Translations under genes and position numbers: made by a program
Shown: positions 38,465 to 48,681 of the stretch, in pieces
How the letters are laid out: each line of letters starts with the position of its first letter
Numbering within the stretch: position 1 is the stretch's first letter
The notes under the pieces: model-generated
What the model saw: only the letters and a program-made list of their open reading frames with translations
The model's database searches: none
Told to the model about the DNA's origin: nothing
Source of the DNA: Verrucomicrobiota bacterium
Lineage (GTDB): Bacteria; Verrucomicrobiota; Verrucomicrobiia; Opitutales; Opitutaceae
Length of the DNA stretch: 64,000 nt
Reading direction: 5' to 3'
Assembly: GCA_019510185.1 (NCBI GenBank)
Contig: JAEKKV010000024.1
Span: 1 to 64,000 of the forward strand

Positions 38465-39010
38465 ATGTCCGACGAAAAAACCTCCACGGCACCCAAAAAA
38501 GAAACCTGGCTCAACTGGCTCGCGGTCACGACGATCTTGTTCTCGACCTGCGCCACGATCTCGACGTTTCGCGGCGGCGGGCATTCCTCCAAGGCGATGA
38601 TGGCCCAGGTGGAGGCCAGCGACTTCTGGGCGCAGTATCAGTCGAAGAGCATCAAGCAGTACATCTACGGCACGCAGGCCGACTTGCTCGATTTGCGCGC
38701 GCAGGAGCTGCCGGCCGGAGCGATGGCCGACGCATACCGGGCGAAGGCGGAGCGCGACCGCAAGGACATGGCGCGTTACGAGACGGACAAAAAAGAAATC
38801 GCGGAGAAGGCGCACGCCATTGAGGCGCAGCGGAGCGAGAACCAGAGGCACGGCGGCCGCTTCGGCCTGGCGGTCGTATTTTTGCAGATGGCGATCATGT
38901 TGTCTGCTCTCGCCGCGATTCTTAAAAAGAAACCGCTCTGGCTCGCCGGCGTTCTTTCGGGACTGGTCGGCGTGATCTACTTTGCCGACGGTTTCTTCGT
39001 GCTTTTCTGA
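38465..39010 (+). CDS. DUF4337-like membrane protein
   Basis: WLNWLAVTTILFSTCATISTFRGGGHSSKAMMAQ...SDFWAQYQSKSIKQ and two C-terminal TM helices. Confidence 0.75.
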   Translation: MSDEKTSTAPKKETWLNWLAVTTILFSTCATISTFRGGGHSSKAMMAQVEASDFWAQYQSKSIKQYIYGTQADLLDLRAQELPAGAMADAYRAKAERDRKDMARYETDKKEIAEKAHAIEAQRSENQRHGGRFGLAVVFLQMAIMLSALAAILKKKPLWLAGVLSGLVGVIYFADGFFVLF

Positions 39011-39109
39011 CCGGGAAAATGAGACGGAATCCCGGGCGGACCAAAAAAAGCGGCGCCCGGGGTGAGGCGCCGCCCGTCCAGAACCAACCAGACGGAAATT
39101 AACCGGGGC

Positions 39110-40096
39110 TCAGGCGGGGAGAAGCTCGGCGACGAGCGCCTTTTCCTCCTTCAGCTCGTTCTCGGTGGCGACGATCTTGCCCTTGGAGAACTCGCTGAGC
39201 GAAAGGCCTTGCACGATCTTCCAGGACTTTCCGTCGCTGGTAATCGGATACGAATAGAGCAGGCCTTTTTCGATGCCGTAGGAGCCGTCGGAGACGACGG
39301 CGACGCTGAACCAGTCGCCAGCCTTGGTCGGCGTGGTGAGGTTGCGCACGGTGTCGACCACGGCGTTGGCTGCGGAGGCGGCGGAGCTGAGGCCGCGGGC
39401 CTTGATGATGGCCGCGCCGCGCTGCTGCACGGTGGGGATGAAGGTGTCCTTGAACCAGGCCTCGTCGCCGATGACGGAGGTGAGGGGCTTGCCGTCGATC
39501 TTCGCGTTGGCGTAGTCGGGGTACATCGTGGAGCTGTGGTTGCCCCAGATGGCCAGGTTCGAGAGGGAGGTGGTGTCGACGCCGGCCTTGAGCGCGAGCT
39601 GGGTGACGGCGCGGTTTTGGTCGAGCATGGTCATCGCGAACCAGCGATCGGCGGGCACGCCGGGGGCGTTGCGCTGGGCGATGAGGCAGTTGGTGTTGCA
39701 GGGATTGCCGACCACGAGGACGCGCACGTCGGCGGCGGCGTTGGCGGCGATGGCCTTGCCCTGGCCGGTGAAGATCTTGCCGTTGATGCCGAGGAGGTCC
39801 TTGCGCTCCATGCCGGCCTTGCGAGGAACGGAGCCGACGAGGAGGGCCCAGTTGACGCCCTTGAACCCTTCGTCGAGCGAGGCGGTGGCGACGATGCCCT
39901 TGAGGAGCGGGAAGGCGCAGTCCTGGAGTTCCATCACCACGCCGTTGAGGACGGGGAGGGCCGGTTCGATTTCGATGAGGTGCAGGATGACCGGCTGGTC
40001 GGGACCGAACATCGAGCCCGAGGCGATGCGGAAAAGAAGGGAATAGCCAATTTGGCCGGCGGCTCCGGTGACGGCGACACGGATGGGAGTTTTCAT
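39110..40096 (-). CDS. mdh: malate dehydrogenase
   Basis: [27 protein letters not shown]...[11 protein letters not shown]...[11 protein letters not shown]. Confidence 0.94.
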   Translation of the reverse strand: MKTPIRVAVTGAAGQIGYSLLFRIASGSMFGPDQPVILHLIEIEPALPVLNGVVMELQDCAFPLLKGIVATASLDEGFKGVNWALLVGSVPRKAGMERKDLLGINGKIFTGQGKAIAANAAADVRVLVVGNPCNTNCLIAQRNAPGVPADRWFAMTMLDQNRAVTQLALKAGVDTTSLSNLAIWGNHSSTMYPDYANAKIDGKPLTSVIGDEAWFKDTFIPTVQQRGAAIIKARGLSSAASAANAVVDTVRNLTTPTKAGDWFSVAVVSDGSYGIEKGLLYSYPITSDGKSWKIVQGLSLSEFSKGKIVATENELKEEKALVAELLPA

Positions 40097-40199
40097 AGGG
40101 AGGCGGTGAGTGAAGCAGGTTTGGTCAACGGGGGACACGCACGAATTGCGATGATGTGCGCGGATTTAGGCGAACTGCGCGTGCGAATTAGCAAAACGC

Positions 40200-41255
40200 C
40201 TAGGTGAAGCGCGGGGCGAGGGCGGCGTAGGTGTCGCGAATGAGCTGCTCCGTGGTGGCCCAGTCGATGCAGCCGTCCGTGATGCTCACGCCATAGCGCA
40301 GGTTTTCCTTCGGCTGGGGGAAGGGCTGGCTGCCGGCGCCGAGGTTGCTCTCGACCATCGCGCCCATGATGGACGTGTTGCCGGCGGCGATCTGGGCGAG
40401 CAGGTCACGGATGACCTCGGGTTGAAACTCGGGCTTTTTCGAGGAGTTGTCGTGGGATGCGTCCACCAAGATGGACGCGGGCAGGCCGGCTTTGACGAGA
40501 AACTGCTCCGTCTGGGCGATGTGCTCGGCGGCGTAGTTGGGGCCCTTGGCGCCACCGCGAAGGACGATGTGGCAGTTGGGATTGCCTCGCGTGCGCACGG
40601 CGGAGGCCGAGCCGTCGAGATTGATGCCGAGGAACGTCTGCGGCTGGCCGGCGGCTTTGATGGCGTTGACGGCGGTCTGGAGATTGCCGTCGGTACCATT
40701 TTTAAAGCCGATGGGCATGGAAAGGCCGGAGGCCATCTGGCGATGTGTCTGAGACTCGGTGGTGCGGGCGCCGATGGCACCCCAGCAGACGAGATCGGCG
40801 ACGTATTGCGGCGTGATCGGATCGAGGAACTCGGTGGAGGTGGGCAGGCCGAGGTCGAGCACGTCGCGCAGGAAGGAGCGGCCGAGGCGCAGGCCCGCGG
40901 CGATGTCATGCGAGCCGTCGAGGTGCGGATCCATGACCAATCCTTTCCAGCCGACGGTGGTGCGGGGCTTTTCAAAATACACGCGCATCACGATCATCAC
41001 GCGATCGGCGACCTCGCGGGCCAGCTTGGCTAGGCGTTCGGCGTATTCGCGACCGGCGACGGTGTCATGGATGGAGCAGGGCCCGATGATGAGCAGGAAG
41101 CGCTTGTCATCGGTAAAAATCAGACGGTGGATATCCTCGCGGGCCCGGGTGATGAAATCGGCTTGGGCCTCGGTCTTCGGTAACTCGGCCAGCAACTGGG
41201 CGGGCGAGGGCAGGAGCTTGGTCTCAACGACATTGATGTCGGACGTCTTGTGCAT
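40200..41255 (-). CDS. 3-deoxy-7-phosphoheptulonate (DAHP) synthase
   Basis: IIGPCSIHD, MRVYFEKPRTTVGWKGL, DASHDNS..K. Confidence 0.94.
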   Translation of the reverse strand: MHKTSDINVVETKLLPSPAQLLAELPKTEAQADFITRAREDIHRLIFTDDKRFLLIIGPCSIHDTVAGREYAERLAKLAREVADRVMIVMRVYFEKPRTTVGWKGLVMDPHLDGSHDIAAGLRLGRSFLRDVLDLGLPTSTEFLDPITPQYVADLVCWGAIGARTTESQTHRQMASGLSMPIGFKNGTDGNLQTAVNAIKAAGQPQTFLGINLDGSASAVRTRGNPNCHIVLRGGAKGPNYAAEHIAQTEQFLVKAGLPASILVDASHDNSSKKPEFQPEVIRDLLAQIAAGNTSIMGAMVESNLGAGSQPFPQPKENLRYGVSITDGCIDWATTEQLIRDTYAALAPRFT

Positions 41256-41440
41256 GAGCCGACGACCTTGGCGCAACATCGCCACGAATCGCAAGCCTCG
41301 GCGCACGCCCACCAGCCCACCGCCGAACCTTGCCCCGCCCACGGCCTTTACGTACAGCGCCTTCGCAATCCCTCACGACCCATCAGTCAAGTATCAATTG
41401 ACTACGGGTCGAGGGGGCTGAGAGAAGGAATGAGGGCGTA

Positions 41441-41467
41441 AAAAAGCCGCATCGGTTGTGGATGCGG
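41441..41467 (-). terminator. minus-strand intrinsic terminator in the leader region of DAHP synthase
   Basis: Minus strand ccgcatc-cacaacc-gatgcgg followed by cttttt. Confidence 0.6.
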
Positions 41468-41507
41468 TGCGGATTTCGGGGGCTTGCTCGGATTTTTAAA
41501 ATAAGTT

Positions 41508-41580
41508 GGCCGGTCGCCTACCCCTAAGCGACCGGCCATTTGCTTTCTTAGTTACCCCAAAACTCCTGCTAGGCAGGAGA
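41508..41580. other. paired hairpin element (copy A): GC hairpin, GTTACCC, CTCCTGC/GCAGGAG hairpin
   Basis: ggccggtcgc...gcgaccggcc; gttaccc; ctcctgc-tag-gcaggag. Similar arrangement at 51739..51836. Confidence 0.45.
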
Positions 41581-41676
41581 AGTGTGAAAATCTGATGGTG
41601 CAACAGATACTCCTGGCTCAACCTTCGTCAATACAAAGTTCGCCAAACCACCGGACGCATAGAACAAGCCTTTATC

Positions 41677-42615
41677 GTGCATTCAGATAAAAAAACAGAA
41701 ATCCCCAACCTGCCCGCGCGCTGGGGTCATGACTTTTCTTTAACGGCTTGTCTGCTCGTCACCGGAGAAGATGCGTTAGCTTTTATTCAGGGGCAGTTTA
41801 CCCAGGAATTACGTTCGCCGGTGCCTCATCTGGCTGCTTATGGCCTGTGGCTGAATCAAAAGGGGAAGGTCCTCGCCGACAGTTTTGTTCTGCGGGAGAA
41901 TCCGCAGCGGTTGTGGGTGATGAGCTTCACGTCCCCCGCCGCGGTGATCCGGGAGCGGATGGAAGCCTATATCATCGCAGATGACGTGGTCATTGAAGAT
42001 GTTACCATGGAATGGGGGGGACTCGCTTTTGGCGGGGCGGAGGCTCCGGTGTGGTTTGGGGAGCAGGCGGAGGGCTCGATTTTGCCGGGGCCGGGGGAGT
42101 TCGTGCGCCTAGGCGAAGGTTTTGTTTTTCGGGGGCGTCGCGGTACGGTCGAGAGTTGGGAATGGCTTCGACCGGCGGCCGCGGCGGCACCGACGGGACT
42201 GGCCGCTCTGCCGGCGGAGGCACTTGAGCGGATGCGCATCGCTGCGAGGATTCCTTCGATTCCGGCGGATATCGGGCCGGGCGATTTGCCCAACGAGGCC
42301 GGGCTGGAGAATGACGCGATCTCTTACACCAAGGGCTGTTATCTGGGACAGGAGGTCATGGCCCGGCTGAAAGCGATGGGCCAATTGCGCCGGCGGCTCG
42401 TGCGGGTGGCTGCGTCCGCCGGACCGGTGCCGGCGGTGCCTTGCGCCCTGTTGCAGGGCGAGACGCGCGTGGGCGAACTCCGTTCGGCGGTGGAGGATGG
42501 GACGGGCGGCTTCATCGGACTTGCGCTGGTGACCTTGCTCCGGCTCGATGCAGCCGCGCCGCTCGCACCCGAACCGGGAGGCGGGGCTTATATTCATCCC
42601 ATCGATACGCCGTGA
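41677..42615 (+). CDS. folate-binding YgfZ/GcvT-like protein
   Basis: FIQGQFTQEL, YTKGCYLGQEVMARLKAMGQLRRRLV (YgfZ motif K-GCY-GQE). Confidence 0.9.
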   Translation: MHSDKKTEIPNLPARWGHDFSLTACLLVTGEDALAFIQGQFTQELRSPVPHLAAYGLWLNQKGKVLADSFVLRENPQRLWVMSFTSPAAVIRERMEAYIIADDVVIEDVTMEWGGLAFGGAEAPVWFGEQAEGSILPGPGEFVRLGEGFVFRGRRGTVESWEWLRPAAAAAPTGLAALPAEALERMRIAARIPSIPADIGPGDLPNEAGLENDAISYTKGCYLGQEVMARLKAMGQLRRRLVRVAASAGPVPAVPCALLQGETRVGELRSAVEDGTGGFIGLALVTLLRLDAAAPLAPEPGGGAYIHPIDTP

Positions 42616-42845
42616 ACGAACGCGACCAGCTCATCCAGCTCTGCAGCCGTCTTGGCGCTTCGCCGGCCGCGGCGGCCACCATGGCGGATCAATTGCTTAA
42701 GCGCTGTGACCAGCTGGCTGCTCAACGGGGAATTCCCCGCCCGGAGGCGATGGCCTATTTGCTGGAGCTCGTTACCAAAGGCAGCCAAGGAGAAGCTCCT
42801 CCGGGATTCGAGGGTGCGCCGTCCGCTCCGAAGAAAACCCATTGA
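42612..42845 (+). CDS. small hypothetical protein, GTG start overlapping ygfZ-like stop
   Basis: GTGA overlap with upstream stop; frame MNERDQLIQLCSRLGASPAAAATMADQLLKRCDQLAAQRGIPRPEAMAYLLELV. Confidence 0.55.
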   Translation: MNERDQLIQLCSRLGASPAAAATMADQLLKRCDQLAAQRGIPRPEAMAYLLELVTKGSQGEAPPGFEGAPSAPKKTH

Positions 42846-42885
42846 CGCCTCCGGCTCCGACGCGCCATTCCGACTTTCCTTTTCC

Positions 42886-44025
42886 ATGAAGCAGAAAATT
42901 GCCGCTCTTTTTAACCAAGTCCATGGCCGCGCCCCGGCCGTCATCACCCGCGCTCCGGGCCGGATCGAATTCATCGGAAATCACACCGATTACAACGGCG
43001 GGACCGTCCTCGGGGCCGCCATCGACCGTGGCGTCTGGGTGGCGGTCGCGCCGCGCACTGATGGTCTGCGGGTTTTCTATAGCGACATGATGGGGGAAAA
43101 GGTGACGCTCGCGGCCAGCGTCACGGCGAAGCAGACCGGTGAAACAAGCTGGATCAACTATCCGCTTGGTGTGCTGGCGGCGTTGCCCGCCTTTCAGCTG
43201 AAGGCGCCGGAGGGTTTCGATTACGTGGCGATCTCCGATTTGCCGACCGGCGCGGGCCTGAGCAGCAGCGCGGCGATCGAGCTGGCCTCGGGTCTCGCGT
43301 TTCTCGCTCTCACTGGCCAGCAGCCCGACCGCGAGACACTGGTGAAAATCGGCAAGCATGCGGAGAATAATTTTGTGGGCGTGCCGTGCGGCATTCTCGA
43401 CCAGGGTGTCTCCGGTTTTGGTCAGAAGGCCCATCTTGTGTTCATCGATTGCCGGGGCCCGCGTTTCGACACGGTGCCGTTACCGGAAAGCGCGAGCTTC
43501 TGGATTTTCAACACGCACACCAAGCATGCGCTCGTCGACGGGCTTTATGCGGCGCGCCATCGCGAGTGCATGGAAGCGGCCAAGGCTTTGGGCGTTTCGC
43601 TGCTCGTCGAGGCCACCCCGGAGCAGGTCGAAGCCGCGAAATCCCGGCTTTCCCCCGATGCCTTCAAACGCGCGAAGCACGTGGTGGACGAGATCGCGCG
43701 GGTGGCTCAGGCGGTCGCGGCCTTGGAAAAAGGCGATCTCGATGCGGTCGGTCATCTGCTCACCGCCTCGCATCGTAGCTCTCAGCATCTCTTTGAGAAC
43801 AGCACGCCCGAGCTCGATTTCCTCGTGGACCAGCTTTCCGCCACGTTGAACGTCCATGGCGCGCGTCTGACCGGCGGCGGTTTCGGTGGCGCGGTCATGG
43901 CGCTTACGAGCCCAGCGTTTGGTGATGCGCAGGCGCAGGCGGTGGCGGATGCTTACGCGAAAAAATTCGGCGCGCGTCCCGACATCTTGCACATGCGCAC
44001 GGGTGACGGCGCGGAACAGCTCTGA
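42886..44025 (+). CDS. galK: galactokinase
   Basis: APGRIEFIGNHTDYNGG, DLPTGAGLSSSAAIE, RLTGGGFGGAVMAL. Confidence 0.94.
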   Translation: MKQKIAALFNQVHGRAPAVITRAPGRIEFIGNHTDYNGGTVLGAAIDRGVWVAVAPRTDGLRVFYSDMMGEKVTLAASVTAKQTGETSWINYPLGVLAALPAFQLKAPEGFDYVAISDLPTGAGLSSSAAIELASGLAFLALTGQQPDRETLVKIGKHAENNFVGVPCGILDQGVSGFGQKAHLVFIDCRGPRFDTVPLPESASFWIFNTHTKHALVDGLYAARHRECMEAAKALGVSLLVEATPEQVEAAKSRLSPDAFKRAKHVVDEIARVAQAVAALEKGDLDAVGHLLTASHRSSQHLFENSTPELDFLVDQLSATLNVHGARLTGGGFGGAVMALTSPAFGDAQAQAVADAYAKKFGARPDILHMRTGDGAEQL

Positions 44026-44043
44026 TCGCAGGTTTCGCCGAGC

Positions 44044-44955
44044 TCAGAGCAATCCGCCGAGTTCGGCGAAATAGGCGGCGGTCCAAGTGTGGAACCAGAG
44101 GAAGTGCAGCAAGCCGCCGATGGCGAGCATGGGGCCGAAGGGAACCTGCACCCCGAGGCCCAGTTCCGCCGGCTGACCTTCAGGCGTTTCCGCCCGGGGG
44201 GCCACCTGCACGCCGGGGCCGAACAGTTTCTTCCCCAGCAGGGCCACGCCGATCCAGATCGTGCCGATCACCGCGCCGCCAAAAACGGCGAACACCGCGC
44301 CCTGCCAGCCGGTGAACGCGCCGATCGCGCCGACAAATTTAACATCGCCGAAGCCCATCGCCTCCTTTTTCAGCAGGGCTTCCGCGACCAGGGCGATCCA
44401 TAGCACCAGACCGGAACCGATGAGCAGCCCCTGCATCGAAATCAGGCCGGCGCGCAGGGCGTTGACGAAAAAGACGTCCCCGGTCTGTCCATGCAGGGCG
44501 GGGACGAATACGGACAGAGTCACACCGACCACGCCCAACCCGATGGTGAACGTGTCGGGGATGATCATGTGATCGAGATCGATGAACGTTGCGCAGATGA
44601 GGGCGCTGATAAAAAGCAGTCCGCACAGGGCTTTGGCCGGAGGGAAGAGCAGCCAGCACGTCACGAAAAGCGCGGCAGTGAGCATTTCGACGAAGGCGTA
44701 GCGAAACGAATAGGGGCGTCCGCAGCAGCGGGCCTTTCCGCGCAGCAGGAACCAGCTCAGCACCGGAATGTTGTCGTGCCATTTGATCGGCGCGCCGCAG
44801 GCGCACTGCGAGCCGGGGGTGACGATGGATTTTTCCCGGGGCACCCGGTGGATGACCACGTTGAGAAAGCTGCCGACGATGGCCCCGAACAGACCGAGGC
44901 AGACCGGAAAGAACCAGGGGAAGGCGGCGTTGAATTCGGTGTAGTCAAAAGTCAT
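44044..44955 (-). CDS. prepilin peptidase (PilD/GspO type)
   Basis: GSFLNVVIHRVP, CACGAPIKWHDNIPVLSWFLLRGKARCCGRPYSFRYAFVE, CATFIDLDHMIIPD, GFGDVKF. Confidence 0.93.
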   Translation of the reverse strand: MTFDYTEFNAAFPWFFPVCLGLFGAIVGSFLNVVIHRVPREKSIVTPGSQCACGAPIKWHDNIPVLSWFLLRGKARCCGRPYSFRYAFVEMLTAALFVTCWLLFPPAKALCGLLFISALICATFIDLDHMIIPDTFTIGLGVVGVTLSVFVPALHGQTGDVFFVNALRAGLISMQGLLIGSGLVLWIALVAEALLKKEAMGFGDVKFVGAIGAFTGWQGAVFAVFGGAVIGTIWIGVALLGKKLFGPGVQVAPRAETPEGQPAELGLGVQVPFGPMLAIGGLLHFLWFHTWTAAYFAELGGLL

Positions 44956-44999
44956 GCGTGGGAATCGGCTTTGTAGTTACTAAAATGTGACATGTGAAC

Positions 45000-45914
45000 T
45001 CACGCCGCGGGCAGCGCCGTTTTCAAGGCGGCGTGCATGGCTTCCACGGGGACGGCGGCCCCGCTCCAGATTTCCAGCGCGCGCGCACCCTGGTGCACGA
45101 GCATGGACAGGCCGTTGGCGGCGGGCAGGCCGAGGGCGCGGGCCTGGGCGAGGAGGCGGGTCTCGGGGGGATTATAGATCATGTCATAAACGCCCCGGGG
45201 GCGGGGCAGGGCGGCGAGATCGACGGGCAGCGGATCGTCAGGCTTGAGGCCGGCGCTGGTGGCGTTGATGACGAGGGCGCCGGAGGGCAGATCGGCGGGA
45301 GGAAGGGAAGGATCGAATCCGTGCAGGGGAATGGGTCCGGCCAGCGGGGCGAGTTGTGCGAGCAGAGTGTCGAGATTGGCGCGGGTGCGGTTGGCGATCC
45401 AGAGGCTGGCGCAGTCGCGTTGCAGGCATTCGACCGCGGCCCCGCGGGCGGCGCCGCCCGCGCCGAGTAGAACGATGGGCGAGCCGGCGAGGGGGATGTT
45501 GAGCGTTTCATGCGAGGCGGCGGCGAGTCCGAAGCCGTCGGTGTTGTACCCCTGCCAGCCGGCCGCGGTGTTCATTAGGGTGTTGACCGCGCCGATGGGA
45601 CGGACGCGGGCGTCGATGCCGGCGATATGATCGCAGGCGATGACCTTGTGGGGAACGGTGAGATTGAGACCCTTGAAGCCGTGTTCGTGAAATTTCTTCA
45701 GCGCGGCGGGCAGATCTTCGGGGGCGATGTCGAAACGGAAGTAGCGCCAGTTCTTAAAACGCGGATCGCGTTCCGCCATGCGCGCGAGGGCGGCGTTGTG
45801 CATTGGCGGGCTGATGGAGTGTTTGATCGGATGACCGATCACGGCGAGGGCGGTGCCGGGGAAGGTCCATGTGTCCAGGTCGGCGAGCGTATGGATGGGG
45901 TCGGCGGACGTCAT
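45000..45914 (-). CDS. aroE: shikimate dehydrogenase
   Basis: VIGHPIKHSISPPMHNAAL, GLNLTVPHK, NTDGFG, LLGAGGAARGA. Confidence 0.94.
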   Translation of the reverse strand: MTSADPIHTLADLDTWTFPGTALAVIGHPIKHSISPPMHNAALARMAERDPRFKNWRYFRFDIAPEDLPAALKKFHEHGFKGLNLTVPHKVIACDHIAGIDARVRPIGAVNTLMNTAAGWQGYNTDGFGLAAASHETLNIPLAGSPIVLLGAGGAARGAAVECLQRDCASLWIANRTRANLDTLLAQLAPLAGPIPLHGFDPSLPPADLPSGALVINATSAGLKPDDPLPVDLAALPRPRGVYDMIYNPPETRLLAQARALGLPAANGLSMLVHQGARALEIWSGAAVPVEAMHAALKTALPAA

Positions 45915-45970
45915 CGTTTCCCGAAGAGAGAACGAGAACGCGGGCGAGAACGAGAACGATTATGGGCGTT

Positions 45971-46840
45971 CTACGGCTGCGCGTGGCGTTCGTGGGTGTT
46001 TTCGAATTCCTCCACGAAGCTGGCGAAGAGCCGGGAGTGTCCGGGGTCGCCGGAGACGCTGTAGTGATGCGCGAGATTGCGGCAGGTGCGGCAGAGCACT
46101 TCGCGCACGGGCGTGGGGGCGAGATCGGTAATCTTGGGGGAGACTTGATTGGCCTTCAAAAACGCGAAGACCTCCTCGGGCGAGCGAAAGGCGCCTTGTT
46201 CAAACGGATCGATGAAGAGCGGCGCATCTTCCTGATAGCAGCCGATCATAAAATGGCCGGGCAGACCGACGGGCTCGAGTTCCATGCCAAGGCGCTGGGC
46301 CACGAGCAGATAAACAATGCTGAGCGACAGAGGCGTGCCCTTGCGGCGCGCGAGCACCTGGTCGAGGAAGCTGTTGAGGGGATCGGTGTAGTGTTCGATG
46401 TTTCCCCGGAATCCGTTTTCGTGAAACAGGACGCGGTTGATGACGCGGCATTTTTCGCGGATGGAGAGCGGTTCCGCGAAGAGCTCGCGGCAACGGGCGG
46501 CGAGGGCGTCGAGCTGTTCGCAGCAGAGGCCGGCGTTGAGGTTGGGAAACACGGTTCGGCTGAGCAGGAGCGCGCCGGTTTCGAGCTCGTAGTTGAGCGA
46601 GCGGATGAATCCGCGGAATTCCGCGACCGGATCGGTGAACTTCAGCTCCTCCAGGTAGCCGCGGGCATGCACCGAGAGGAGACGGTTGCCGCTGGCGGCG
46701 AGGTCTTCGAGGAAGATCCGCGCGGAGGCTCCTTGGGCGGTGAAATGGGCCAGCAGAACCTTGCGCACCGCCGGGCTCGGGTCGTCGAGCAACCCCAGCA
46801 GCGCTTCGCGGGATTCGAGGCTGGCGTGATCGTGGTCCAC
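45971..46840 (-). CDS. transglutaminase-like/SirB1 family protein
   Basis: RKGTPLSLSIVYLLVAQRLGMELEPVGLPGHFMIG. Confidence 0.88.
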   Translation of the reverse strand: MDHDHASLESREALLGLLDDPSPAVRKVLLAHFTAQGASARIFLEDLAASGNRLLSVHARGYLEELKFTDPVAEFRGFIRSLNYELETGALLLSRTVFPNLNAGLCCEQLDALAARCRELFAEPLSIREKCRVINRVLFHENGFRGNIEHYTDPLNSFLDQVLARRKGTPLSLSIVYLLVAQRLGMELEPVGLPGHFMIGCYQEDAPLFIDPFEQGAFRSPEEVFAFLKANQVSPKITDLAPTPVREVLCRTCRNLAHHYSVSGDPGHSRLFASFVEEFENTHERHAQP

Positions 46841-46909
46841 GCCGGCAATCGAAAACGCTTTTGCGGACGAGGCAAACGGGAAAGTCGCGTCACCGCAGAG
46901 CCCGCGAGG

Positions 46910-47620
46910 CTAGACGTTCGCCGGCGGCGGTTCGCGTGTTCCGAAAAGCGCCGTGCCCACGCGCACTTGGGTGCTGCCGGCGAGGATCGCGGTTTCGAGA
47001 TCGCCGCTCATGCCCATCGAAAGTTCGCGCAGGGGCGTACCAAATTCTGGAGCGAGGCGGTCACGGAGGGCGCGAAGATTGTCAAAAGTCCGCACGGCCA
47101 CGGCGGGATCGCTGGAGAGCGGCGCGATCGTCATGAGGCCGTCGACGCGGAGATGCGGGCAGGCGAGCGCGGTCTCCAGCAGACGCGGGGCGTCCTCCGG
47201 TTCGGCACCGAATTTGGCGGGATCGTGGCCGGCGTTGATCTGGAGCAGGACGCCAAGGGTTTTGCCGAGTTCGCCGGCGGCGCGGTCCAGCAGGGCGGCC
47301 AGCTTGGCGCTGTCGACGCTCTGCACGCGGTCAAAGTGGGCGGCGGCGAGCCGCGCCTTGTTGGATTGAAGGTGGCCGATCAGCTCCCACTGGATTTTTT
47401 CCGCGCAGAGCGGTTGTTTGGCAATCGCTTCCTGGACCCGGTTTTCCCCCACGGCGCGCAGTCCGTAGCGGGCGGCGTAATCGGCGGCGGCGGCGGGGTG
47501 GGTTTTGGTCACGGCGAGCAGTTCGACCGTGGCGGGATCGCGTCTCGCTTTCTGGCAGGCGGTGGCGATGTGGGCCCGGACCGCATCGGCCCGGGCCTTG
47601 AATTCTTCATAGGGAAACAT
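46910..47620 (-). CDS. YggS family PLP-dependent protein
   Basis: LLAVTKTHPAAA, GENRVQEAIAK, WELIGHLQSNKAR, SMGMSGDLETAI. Confidence 0.94.
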   Translation of the reverse strand: MFPYEEFKARADAVRAHIATACQKARRDPATVELLAVTKTHPAAAADYAARYGLRAVGENRVQEAIAKQPLCAEKIQWELIGHLQSNKARLAAAHFDRVQSVDSAKLAALLDRAAGELGKTLGVLLQINAGHDPAKFGAEPEDAPRLLETALACPHLRVDGLMTIAPLSSDPAVAVRTFDNLRALRDRLAPEFGTPLRELSMGMSGDLETAILAGSTQVRVGTALFGTREPPPANV

Positions 47621-47689
47621 GGAAGCCGGGGTTTATGGTTTGCCGGAAGATAAGCTTTCTTTATACTGCGCTTGAATTGGCCGCTGCCT

Positions 47690-48592
47690 ATGCAAATCGA
47701 AAATTTTAAAATCTTCGCCGACCTGGTCGAAACGAAGAGTTTCTCAAAGTCCGCAAAAATCAACGCTATCACCCAATCGGCCGTGAGCCAGCAGGCTCGG
47801 GCGATGGAGCGCCATTTCAAGGCCTTGTTGATCGACCGGAGCCAAAAGCAGTTTCAGCTGACGCGGGAGGGACAGCGGGTTTACGAGGCTTCGAAGGAGC
47901 TTTTGCACAGCTACGACAAGCTGGCGAGCGAGCTGCAGGAGATGAAAAAGGTCATCAGCGGCACCATTCGCATCTCGACGATTTACTCGATCGGGCTGCA
48001 TGAGCTGCCGCCCTACATCAAACGTTTCCTCGTGGATTTTCCGTCGGTCAACGTGCGGGTGGAGTACCGCCGCTCGAATCTCGTTTACGAGGACATCCTG
48101 CATAACTCGGTGGATTTCGGTCTCGTGGCGTTCCCGGTGAAAACACGGCAGATCGAGCAGATCCCGTTTCGCAACGACCGCCTCGTGCTGATTGCGCATC
48201 CGAATCACGCGCTGACCAAAAGCGGACCGGCCGGGGTGGACTTGAAGGATCTGGCCGGCCAGCGGTTCATCGGCTTCGATCCGGACATTCCCACGCGCAA
48301 GGCGGTGGACCAGATTTTCCGGGACAACAAGCTGGAGATCGAGCCGGTGATGGAATTCGACAACATCGAGACGGTGAAGCGTGCGGTCGAAATCGACCAC
48401 GGCATCGCCATCGTCCCGCAGGCGACCGTGTTGCAGGAGCAAAAACAGGGCACGCTGGCGGTGCTGTCATTCAAGAACCGGGAATTTACCCGGCCGCTCG
48501 CCATCCTGCATCGGAAAGGTCGCGTGCTGACACCGGCGATGAAGAAATTCATCGAAACCCTCGGCATGGATCTGCCCGGAGTGGGTGCCTGA
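47690..48592 (+). CDS. LysR family transcriptional regulator
   Basis: MQIENFKIFADLVETKSFSKSAKINAITQSAVSQQ helix-turn-helix plus LysR substrate domain. Confidence 0.93.
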   Translation: MQIENFKIFADLVETKSFSKSAKINAITQSAVSQQARAMERHFKALLIDRSQKQFQLTREGQRVYEASKELLHSYDKLASELQEMKKVISGTIRISTIYSIGLHELPPYIKRFLVDFPSVNVRVEYRRSNLVYEDILHNSVDFGLVAFPVKTRQIEQIPFRNDRLVLIAHPNHALTKSGPAGVDLKDLAGQRFIGFDPDIPTRKAVDQIFRDNKLEIEPVMEFDNIETVKRAVEIDHGIAIVPQATVLQEQKQGTLAVLSFKNREFTRPLAILHRKGRVLTPAMKKFIETLGMDLPGVGA

Positions 48593-48681
48593 ACGATTGC
48601 TCTGGCTGGGACGGCCGCTGAAAAGCGGCCTTCCTTGGGGCTGGAACAAACTTCGCTTTTCCCCCACTAGCTACACGACGT

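Noticed and set aside
45869-47653. 594-aa plus-strand ORF opposite the SirB1-like and YggS genes
   Set aside because: Antisense to two clearly recognised genes; no domain signal.
47690-48592. LysR regulator considered as the dedicated regulator of the amidase island
   Set aside because: About 13 kb from the nearest acetamidase gene and embedded among housekeeping genes; nothing in the sequence links it to the island.
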